Positions 51,308 through 57,581 of a DNA stretch of 57,581 bases are shown piece by piece (position 1 is the first letter of the stretch; each line of letters opens with the position of its first letter). The translations under genes were made by a program, and so were the position numbers. The notes under the pieces were generated by a model. That model ran no database searches. It saw only the letters and a program-made list of their open reading frames with translations, and was not told where the DNA came from. Where the stretch lies: contig JAIORV010000092.1 in assembly GCA_021107945.1 (NCBI GenBank), forward strand, positions 1 through 57,581, in the 5' to 3' direction. Origin of the DNA: Vulcanimicrobiota bacterium. Its GTDB lineage: Bacteria > Vulcanimicrobiota > JAJTBE01.

Positions 51308-52951
51308 ATGTGTTCATTAAAAAAATACTTCTATATGCCATTTGAGATAATAAGACATAATGAAAAACTGCTAAAAGAAGAAAAACACCTGATTAAATTC
51401 GGCAGGGAGGCGATGTTTAACGTCTGCCTTGTATATCCGAATACATATTTTGTCGGCATGTCGAACCTGGGTTTCCAGGTGATATACAAGCAGATAAACT
51501 CCAGCCCGAATTTTTTCTGTGACCGTGCCTTTTATCCCGATCCGGGGATACTTGAGTTATACAAGAAAAGTAAGAGAAAGCTTATGTCACTTCTCACAGA
51601 GAGGCCTCTCCAGGAGTTTGATATAATTGCGCTTTCAATATCATACGAGACCGACTATATAAATATGCCGGAAATTCTTGAGCTTGCCGGGATTCCGCCT
51701 TTGTCAAAGGACAGGGATAATTCACACCCCCTGATTATTGCCGGGGGAACTGCGGTTTCCATTAATCCTGAAGTAATAGCCGACTTTGTTGACATTTTTG
51801 TAATAGGCGAAGGTGAGCAACCCCTGGAGCAATTGTTATCGTTATTCTCAAACAACTCGGGAGGGAATAAGAATGAACTGATGTTAAAATCCGCCGGGAT
51901 TCCCTCCGTTTATGTGCCGTCTCTTTATGAAGTAAAGTATGATGATGAGGGTTTTATACAGGATGTCAAATGCCGTCATGATGTAGAATATCCGGTAAAA
52001 AGGAGTATCCTAAAACAAGTTTCCGGCGATGTTCATTCATACATATTGACCGGCAACACGGAATTCCCTGATACATTTCTGATTGAAGTATCAAGGGGAT
52101 GTCCTTTTTCCTGTAAATTTTGCTGTGTGAATTTAAACAAGCCATATCGGTATGTTAAAGTTGAAAAAATATTTAAATCAATTGATCTTGGATTATCATT
52201 AACGAAGCGAATCGGGTTGTTGGGGGCGGCGGTGGGAAGTCATCCTGATTTGAAGGAAATTCTGCACTATATTGAGAGAAAAAAGGGTAATGTCAGCTTC
52301 TCGTCGGTGAGGGCCGATGTTCTTGAGCCTGAAATTGTGGAATTATTCTACAGACTGGGACAAAGAACAATTACGATTGCGCCGGAAGTCGGCTCCGACA
52401 GGCTCCGGCATTCGATAAACAAGACAATGAAAAACCGGGATGTTCTTCATCTTGCAGATTGCGCTCTTGATATTGGCTTCAGGGAAATCAGGGTTTATTT
52501 CATGGTCGGACTTCCCGGCGAGATTGACGAGGACATTCAGGAGTCAATAGATCTCCTGTCATCATTAAAATCCCTTGCAAAAGTCAGGGGTGGAAAGATT
52601 GTAGTAAGCTTGAACCAGTTTATTCCAAAGCCCGGGACGAGTTTTGAGAATGAGCCTTTATCGTCTTCAAGGAAAGTATCCGGAAGAATAAAAAAATTAA
52701 AAAAGCCTTTTGCGAGGGATAAAATTGTGGAATTTCGCGTGGAAAGCTTGAAAGAGATGTTCCTGCAGGCATTTTTATCCCGGGGAAGCAGAAAATTCAG
52801 CAAATATGTCCTTGAGAATTATGGTATCTCCATATCGGCAATTGCAAAAAACATCAAGCGACTGGAGGATCCTTCAATTGACTCCCTGGTATATTCGGTA
52901 ATTCCCACTGATAAAATCCCTCCGTGGAAGATTATAGCAGGACTCACATAA
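51308..52951 (+). CDS. radical SAM protein with B12-binding-like N-terminus
   Basis: A 547-residue radical SAM protein. Residues 35-190 show a cobalamin-binding-like Rossmann region (CLVYPNTYFVGMSNLGFQVI, IIALSISYETDYIN, HPLIIAGGTAVSINP, VDIFVIGEGEQPLEQ). The AdoMet cluster motif is VSRGCPFSCKFCCV (from about residue 262). KRIGLLGAAVGSHPD and FSSVRADVLEPEI follow, and ITIAPEVGSDRLRHSINK is typical of the family. This resembles the B12-binding radical SAM proteins of the TIGR03960-like group, but no His ligand motif (DxHxxG) is visible, so cobalamin binding is unsure. The next gene after a 400-nt gap is another radical SAM protein. Confidence 0.8.
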   Translation: MCSLKKYFYMPFEIIRHNEKLLKEEKHLIKFGREAMFNVCLVYPNTYFVGMSNLGFQVIYKQINSSPNFFCDRAFYPDPGILELYKKSKRKLMSLLTERPLQEFDIIALSISYETDYINMPEILELAGIPPLSKDRDNSHPLIIAGGTAVSINPEVIADFVDIFVIGEGEQPLEQLLSLFSNNSGGNKNELMLKSAGIPSVYVPSLYEVKYDDEGFIQDVKCRHDVEYPVKRSILKQVSGDVHSYILTGNTEFPDTFLIEVSRGCPFSCKFCCVNLNKPYRYVKVEKIFKSIDLGLSLTKRIGLLGAAVGSHPDLKEILHYIERKKGNVSFSSVRADVLEPEIVELFYRLGQRTITIAPEVGSDRLRHSINKTMKNRDVLHLADCALDIGFREIRVYFMVGLPGEIDEDIQESIDLLSSLKSLAKVRGGKIVVSLNQFIPKPGTSFENEPLSSSRKVSGRIKKLKKPFARDKIVEFRVESLKEMFLQAFLSRGSRKFSKYVLENYGISISAIAKNIKRLEDPSIDSLVYSVIPTDKIPPWKIIAGLT

Positions 52952-52952
52952 T

Positions 52953-53220
52953 TGTCATTCTGAGCGATATACGGGAGAGTTGCTTTACTCCGACGGCTTT
53001 CTCAAGGACGGGTTTATGTTGACAGACGATGATTTACCAAGCGAAGAATCTCGACTCCGGTGGTCTGGAGGAATAGGGTCTCAATATTAATGATGATTGT
53101 TTTGAGGAGAACCGGGGAGCAGAGATCCTTCGCTGATTAAGACATCGGAGGTATGGTATCCTCGTTCTTGCCAGGATTGTTCCAACAAAGTAAATCGATC
53201 ATTTTCCGCTCAGGATGACA
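52953..53220. repeat. MITE-like element with TGTCATTCTGAGCG ends
   Basis: A 268-bp element starts TGTCATTCTGAGCG and ends CGCTCAGGATGACA: 14-bp inverted ends with one mismatch. It begins 2 nt after the radical SAM stop codon. Inside, GCGAAGAATCTC and GAGATCCTTCGC are again inverted. A CTGCGTCCTCTGCGCCCTCC segment near 53260 belongs to another dispersed family. No gene is seen in 52952-53356. Confidence 0.75.
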
Positions 53221-53356
53221 GCCGATGGGGATCGTTGTTGAGGAGTATCCTCTTCTTTTAAATCTCTGCGTCCTCTGCGCCCTCCGCGGTGAATAATAAA
53301 AAAACAAACCGAGGGAATTTCTTGCAACCCATCTGATTTTTGGGTAGAATTTACTT

Positions 53357-54457
53357 ATGAACAAACTCACGCTTTTCTCAACACTTTTGTTTAAAAATAC
53401 ACCGGTATATGTTCATTACGGCATAACGCACAGGTGCAACCTGCGTTGCAGGATGTGCGGCGTATGGAAAACCGGGGATAGGGAAACCGAGCTTTCTGTT
53501 GATCAGATAGACCGGATGTCGGAAATACTTCACAAATTGGGAACACAGGTAATATCCATAGGCGGAGGGGAGCCCCTCGTCAGGGAAGACCTGCCCGAAG
53601 CTGTCGGTGCGTTTATTAAGAGGGGAATATCCGTCAGGATTCTTTCCAACGGCGTTATTGAAGATTACAGCAGGCTTCAGAAAGTTATTGACGCCGGGGC
53701 AGTCAATTTCTCGATATCTCTGGACACCCTTGATCCCGATTTGCAAAATGACATAATAGGAAGACAAGATGCCTTTAACAGGGTTATGGACACATTATTA
53801 TATCTTGCCCCCATATTAAAAGAGAAAAACGGGCTCGGTCTCATAAACACCGTTGTAAGCTCCGCAAATCTGGACTGCCTTCCCGACCTCGTTGATTTTG
53901 CGGAGAAAATCGGGTTCTATGTATCTTTCGTTCCTCTTGAAGTCCATCAATTTTCAGGAAAATTACTCGGATGCACCGAGACGATGCAGGATCTGACTTT
54001 CACGCAGAAAGATCGGGAGAAGGCGGAGCAGGCTTTTAATGAACTTGTTGCCCTGAAAGCGCAGGGTAAACCCGTTTTTAACTCCAGTTCATTTTTGAAA
54101 TGTGCCGGGAAATATATGTCGGGAAAAGAATACAAATGGGATTGTCGGGCAGGCACTCTTTACTTTTCAATCAGTCCGGAGGGGTATTTCTCGGTATGTC
54201 ATCATTTTTCCGGATACACGATGCAGGGCAGTGAATTATCTATACTTGATCCCGATTTTCTAAAAATATTTAAATCGAAAGAATATAAAAACAATGCCAA
54301 AAAAATCCAGTCTGAATGCCTGTCCTGTCTCCGTCCCTGCTGGGCTGAGATTTCATATTTATTCAACGACTATAGTGCCCTTATAGAAATGATGAACATT
54401 CAATTTGGTAAATCCTATCCAAAAAAAATTCCAACAAGAAAAGAAATATTACACTAG
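53357..54457 (+). CDS. radical SAM protein with SPASM-like C-terminus
   Basis: A 366-residue radical SAM protein. The cluster motif is THRCNLRCRMCGVW (about 25-38), then the GGGEPLVREDLPE segment, the ILSNG strand and a FSISLDTLDPDLQ segment of the core barrel. Toward the C-terminus CHHFSG and CLSCLRPCW would bind an auxiliary cluster, as in SPASM or twitch domains. It resembles the heme-d1/PqqE/Mia-type sub-branch; no precursor peptide or partner is visible. The start has no strong ribosome site. Its 3' end leads after about 80 nt to the small HesB-like gene, so both may be on one transcript. Confidence 0.85.
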   Translation: MNKLTLFSTLLFKNTPVYVHYGITHRCNLRCRMCGVWKTGDRETELSVDQIDRMSEILHKLGTQVISIGGGEPLVREDLPEAVGAFIKRGISVRILSNGVIEDYSRLQKVIDAGAVNFSISLDTLDPDLQNDIIGRQDAFNRVMDTLLYLAPILKEKNGLGLINTVVSSANLDCLPDLVDFAEKIGFYVSFVPLEVHQFSGKLLGCTETMQDLTFTQKDREKAEQAFNELVALKAQGKPVFNSSSFLKCAGKYMSGKEYKWDCRAGTLYFSISPEGYFSVCHHFSGYTMQGSELSILDPDFLKIFKSKEYKNNAKKIQSECLSCLRPCWAEISYLFNDYSALIEMMNIQFGKSYPKKIPTRKEILH

Positions 54458-54536
54458 CGCTGCAAATAAAAGGCCATGTAAAAGTAGAGATGTAATTTGC
54501 TTAGTTTATGGAAACAGGAAGGGAGAAGTGAAACAG

Positions 54537-54827
54537 ATGGTTTCACTCACAAGACGGGCTGCTGAAAGAATCCGAAATGACAAGGACGGAAAGAGGTATT
54601 TAAGAGTTATTACAAAGGATAAATCTGAGCGTTCTATATTGTATAACTTAAACTATACCAATGATGTGAATAGTGATGATATTCTATATATGAGTTATGG
54701 AATCAAGATCCTTGTTGACAATAAGACCAGGAAGTTTTTTGAAAACCTTGAAATTGATTATCGTGGAAATAACGGACATTCAAACTTTGTGTTTGTTTGC
54801 CAGGATTCCCTTGCATTTGATTTGTAA
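54537..54827 (+). CDS. HesB/IscA-like small protein lacking the conserved cysteines
   Basis: A 96-residue protein with the A-type carrier pattern: VSLTRRAAERIRND, then YLRVITKDKSERSILYNLNY, then ILYMSYGIKILVDNKTRKFF and NLEIDYRGN. The fold and length match IscA/ErpA, but the three Cys of that family are absent (SERS where GGC is expected; only one Cys, near 87). So it probably does not carry a cluster. I take the ATG at 54537, which has AGGGAG upstream; a longer in-frame version from 54405 would overlap the radical SAM gene and lacks support. It may partner that upstream radical SAM protein. A terminator-like hairpin follows. Confidence 0.65.
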   Translation: MVSLTRRAAERIRNDKDGKRYLRVITKDKSERSILYNLNYTNDVNSDDILYMSYGIKILVDNKTRKFFENLEIDYRGNNGHSNFVFVCQDSLAFDL

Positions 54828-54850
54828 TGATTGGCTTTATTAAAAAAAAC

Positions 54851-54876
54851 AAGAGAGGCTACGGTCTCTTTTTTTA
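54851..54876 (+). terminator. terminator-like hairpin
   Basis: AAGAGA and TCTCTT arms flank an 8-nt loop and are followed by a T-rich run, starting 24 nt after the HesB-like stop codon. Confidence 0.55.
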
Positions 54877-54924
54877 TTTTGGGACTTATTCAATTGTCAT
54901 TCTAAGCGATATACGATATAGTAA

Positions 54925-55095
54925 ATCTGACAAACTTTGTCAGAAATCTTTTTTTAAAGACGCAGAGCGGTTGCCCTCCTGCATTCCTTACAGGGAAGCC
55001 ACTGAAGTGGCTGAAAAAGTAAGGGGGGGATTCCGCTCTTTCCCCCGGTTGAAACCGGGGGTTATTCTAATGGGACGAACCTGGGTTATTCTATA
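54925..55095 (+). repeat. ~170-bp dispersed repeat, copy 2
   Basis: Same segment order as 34881-35050: ATCTGACAAACTTTGTC, CTGCATTCCTTACAGGGAAG, the AGCCACTGAAGTGGCT hairpin (54997-55012) and GGGGGTTATTCTAATGGGAC. A TGTCATTC MITE-like end precedes it at 54895. It differs from copy 1 by small insertions, including a CCCCCGGTTGAAACCGGGGG hairpin. Confidence 0.75.
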
Positions 55096-55920
55096 GTCAA
55101 CCTCAATAGAAACACCATCAGGATTTCGCAATCAGAAGGCTTTGACAGCAACGTTTGAGATGATGGCAAAACTATCACGGATGACTATAATAGAACAAAC
55201 CAGGGGTTATTCTACAAGCTGTTTCTAATAAGTATTTTTCTTTTTGATCTGCGGCGAGACGCCGCAGCTACCGACTTTGTTATAATGGTGGGGGTGGCGT
55301 CCCGCCGCCTAAAAAACGGTGAATTAAAAGTATTATCCGGGTTAATCCAATGATTTACTAAAATACGGGACAATTTTGACGTACGAAGAATAGCATAGTA
55401 AAGAATTTCAACTCCGGTCGCCTGGAGTAAAAAGAAAAGTAACTATCTCGACAATGTTAAATCAGTTTGCAGACCACGGTAGCGGATGTCTTTACAGTCT
55501 GTCCAATAACTATGAATTTTGGTGATAGCAACACCGTATATTGTGGTCAATTATTGGCGACACACCATATGGGGTATGTCAATAAGAGATTTTTCGAGTT
55601 GCGGGACAGACTGTTTAGACCTCCTATACAAGGGGAAGCTAAAGCTTTCCGCTACCGGCATCTGAGGATAATGTAACATTGTCAAACTATTCAGACCTCT
55701 CGCTGCAGGAGAGGCTTCCAGCCTCGATTTTATACCATTTCCAGGTCGGGAGACCAGCCTCCACCCAAATCCTGGGGTGGTCTGAATAAATACAAAAAAA
55801 AGGTCTGTGTCGCATGCCTTCGGGATTACCGCTCAGGATGACGGTTTGGAAGACACTTGAAAAATAAATCCGGTTTCGCTATAATATAGCAATCATTTAA
55901 TTGGAAGTATAGAAGTATAT
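55096..55920. other. long gene-free repeat-dense gap
   Basis: I see no credible gene in this stretch before the MATE gene. It holds the GC-rich repeat at 55249-55309, a GGGGTTATTCTACAAGC echo near 55203, a GAAGCTAAAGCTTTCCGC segment near 55636, a GGTCGGGAGACCAGCCTCC palindrome near 55744 that recalls the one near 42130, and a CGCTCAGGATGAC MITE-like end near 55830. The gap looks like a landing zone of many small repeats. Confidence 0.6.
55249..55309 (-). repeat. GC-rich repeat, copy 2 (inverted relative to 41158-41229)
   Basis: CTGCGGCGAGACGCCGCAG, then the ACTTTGTTATAATGGTGGGG core, then GGCGTCCCGCCGCC. It is the reverse complement of the 41158 copy with a shorter middle. Its GACTTTGTTATAAT core is also found at 37-50. 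Confidence 0.75.
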
Positions 55921-57342
55921 ATGAGCAACCATATTGATACCATTTCCGATGAGAATAACGGAATTGAGAAGAACCGCCTGCCGGGAGAAAAAGAGCCGGA
56001 GCCGGTTGATATTAAATCGGTCAGAAAAAATATCACTTCCCTTGCGATTCCATCCATCGGTGAGTTTATTCTCCATATGTCTATAGGTATCGTTGACCTT
56101 GCTTTTGTCGGCAGGCTTGGAGCGGAAGCAACGGCATCTTCCGGGATAGCGTGGCAGGTTATCTGGTTCATGAGCATGCTTTTCTTCGGCATAAACGCAG
56201 GGACAATAGCCCTGGTTGCAAGATATACGGGTGCGGGACATAAGGAAAAAGCACAGGCGGCGGCGGGACAGTCGTTGATAATTGCCACAATATTATCATT
56301 TTTTGCCACGCTTTTCTTTATTTACTATGCTGATGGAATCCTTAGAATTCTGGGGGCAAAACCTGATATAACACAGATGGGCGCCTCATACCTCAGGATT
56401 CTCGCCTCATCTTTCATGTGCATGTCGTTGATGATGAATATTACCGCATCCATCAAGAGCTCGGGGGATACAAGAACACCAATGTTTATCGCCGGTGCTT
56501 TGGTGGTATTAAATGTTTTTCTCGACTATGGACTTATTTTTGGCAAATTCGGACTTCCGGCTCATGGATTCCTGGGATCGGCCGAAGCATCCGTAATTGT
56601 CACTTCCCTGGGAACAATCTTCTGTATCACAGGAATATTCCTGGGGTGGTTCAAAATCAAGATTACTCCTGAAAACTTCCTCCGATTAAGATGGGATATC
56701 ATCGGCAAGATTCTGAAGATAGGTCTTCCCGTTTCCCTGGAACATCTATTCTGGGTAACCGCCGCAGCTTTATTTGTATGGATGGTTGCGAGAATGGGGA
56801 CCGTCCCCCTGGCGGTTCATAATATTTTATTAAGAGCGGAATCATTCTCATTTATGCCCGGCATAGGATTTTCCGTGGCGGCGAGAGTTGCTGTGGGGCA
56901 GGCACTGGGCGAGGGTAATAAAGCCAAGGCAAGGGCGTGTGCATGGGAATCGGTCAAGATGGGATCCGTTTTGATGGGCGCGGTGGGACTAGTTTTCGTG
57001 TTGTTCCCTCATATGTTCATTAAAATATTCACCAACGACCCGGCTGTTATTGCAGGGGGAGCGGAAACATTGAGGATCATTGGGATAATCCAGCCTATCC
57101 AGGGAATCCTGTTTGTATTGATGGGCACACTCAAGGGAGCGGGAGACACAAAGGCAACTATGGTTATCGCGTTTGTGGGACTATGGTGTGTAAGAATACC
57201 TCTGGCATATATTTTTGGAGTCACCCTGGGACTCGGCGTTCTGGGGGCATGGGGAATCGGAATGACCGTTGACATTGCTTTGCGCGCGTATCTCTGTTAC
57301 CACCGTTTCCTCGGGGGAAAATGGATGAAGGTGAAGGTGTAG
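55921..57342 (+). CDS. MATE-family efflux transporter
   Basis: A 473-residue MATE transporter with about 12 hydrophobic segments. The N-terminal 38 residues are cytoplasmic. The two MatE halves are readable, each starting with a SLAIPSIGEFILHMSIGIVD- or KIGLPVSLEHLFWV-like helix. LAFVGRLGAEATASSGIAW fits the first-half signature and GDTRTPMFI the short loop typical of the family. MATE proteins expel cationic drugs, dyes or metabolites against Na+ or H+ gradients. The gene follows the repeat-dense gap, with a weak GGAAG ribosome site. It is monocistronic. Both halves are complete. Confidence 0.9.
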   Translation: MSNHIDTISDENNGIEKNRLPGEKEPEPVDIKSVRKNITSLAIPSIGEFILHMSIGIVDLAFVGRLGAEATASSGIAWQVIWFMSMLFFGINAGTIALVARYTGAGHKEKAQAAAGQSLIIATILSFFATLFFIYYADGILRILGAKPDITQMGASYLRILASSFMCMSLMMNITASIKSSGDTRTPMFIAGALVVLNVFLDYGLIFGKFGLPAHGFLGSAEASVIVTSLGTIFCITGIFLGWFKIKITPENFLRLRWDIIGKILKIGLPVSLEHLFWVTAAALFVWMVARMGTVPLAVHNILLRAESFSFMPGIGFSVAARVAVGQALGEGNKAKARACAWESVKMGSVLMGAVGLVFVLFPHMFIKIFTNDPAVIAGGAETLRIIGIIQPIQGILFVLMGTLKGAGDTKATMVIAFVGLWCVRIPLAYIFGVTLGLGVLGAWGIGMTVDIALRAYLCYHRFLGGKWMKVKV

Positions 57343-57388
57343 GTGAATAAACTCCTGTCTTGATCTCCTCAAAGACGATCCCCAAGGC

Positions 57389-57581
57389 TGTCATCCTGAG
57401 CGGAACACGATCACTTTTCTTTAGCAAACAAACCTTTCTCAAGAACGGGATTTGCATTCCTCCTATGTATTTCACAGCGAAGGATCTCCCACAAGAGAGT
57501 CGTCCGCGCTGTCATTCCTTCACTTCGTTCAAGGACAGGCTCTGAGCGGAAAAAGATCATCTTACTTTATTCGATCAATCT
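57389..57581. repeat. MITE-like element, left part, cut by window end
   Basis: Begins TGTCATCCTGAGCGGAACAC and contains GCGAAGGATCTC; a second TGTCATTCC lies near 57510. The right end is not visible, so the element may continue beyond the window. No gene is seen in 57343-57581. Confidence 0.6.

Noticed and set aside
54827-55096. 89-residue frame starting on the HesB-like stop
   Set aside because: It reads through the MITE-like end and the ~170-bp repeat, so it has no independent coding evidence.
55467-55676. 69-residue plus-strand frame in the repeat-dense gap
   Set aside because: Lacks a ribosome site and its sequence overlaps repeat fragments; probably chance.

Overview
The window reads as one stretch of bacterial chromosome from an anaerobe, probably an uncultured lineage. 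Support for anaerobiosis: a glycyl radical enzyme with its activase, a cytoplasmic [NiFe] hydrogenase pair and four radical SAM proteins. I see no marker that fixes the phylum. Housekeeping genes such as glnS, moxR/DUF58, fhaA-like and the MATE exporter look mid-GC by eye. Several accessory genes are clearly AT-richer: the kinase at the left end, a two-gene membrane module at 25.5-29.1 kb, and a Gabija-like pair at 45.5-49.3 kb. That contrast suggests transfer.

Layout. 0.1-1.9 kb: Ser/Thr kinase with a probable AbiJ-type N-terminal domain. 2.0-6.5 kb: GH57 glycosidase, DUF4870-like membrane protein with a long disordered tail, and a PMT/ArnT-like glycosyltransferase. 6.6-10.5 kb: clostripain-type protease, then a minus-strand operon (CutA, radical SAM/SPASM, secreted phosphoesterase). 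10.5-14.5 kb: a RAYT transposase with REP-like repeats, a divergent YchF-like GTPase, a thioredoxin-fold protein and a TIGR02757 protein. 14.7-17.1 kb: MoxR ATPase plus DUF58. 17.1-25 kb: glycyl radical enzyme, pilin-like protein, activase, orphan XdhC, double-SUMF1 lipoprotein and an unknown exported protein. 25.3-30.1 kb: possible tiny ORF, two-gene membrane module of unknown function, IS1595-type transposase. 30.6-33.1 kb: hydrogenase large and small subunits. 33.5-37.6 kb: FhaA-like protein, tRNA-Gln, two GbsR/MarR-type regulators behind a palindromic operator, ArsA/Get3-like ATPase. 37.8-41.1 kb: exported degenerate PHP protein and small membrane proteins. 41.3-43.5 kb: tRNA-Ile and tRNA-Ala, then a MerR/excisionase-fold protein and a GspE/PilB-like ATPase. 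43.8-49.6 kb: glnS translationally coupled to the Gabija-like gajA-gajB pair, followed by an IS4-type transposase remnant. 49.8-57.6 kb: alpha/beta hydrolase, two radical SAM proteins, a cysteine-poor HesB/IscA-like protein, a repeat-dense gap and a MATE exporter.

Intergenic DNA is unusually rich in dispersed repeats. These include TGTCAT-ended MITE-like elements, ACCACGAAG-type hairpins, GGGACG palindromes, AGCCnCTGAAGnGGCT hairpins, a ~170 bp repeat and REP-like sequences. They often sit within a few bases of stop codons, and one supplies the C-terminus of a protein.

The best candidates for an undescribed system are the AbiJ-NTD-like kinase, the two-gene membrane module beside the transposase, and the glycyl radical enzyme cluster. 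The Gabija-like pair is a recognised defence type in an unusual setting. All functional calls are by eye; no database search was run.
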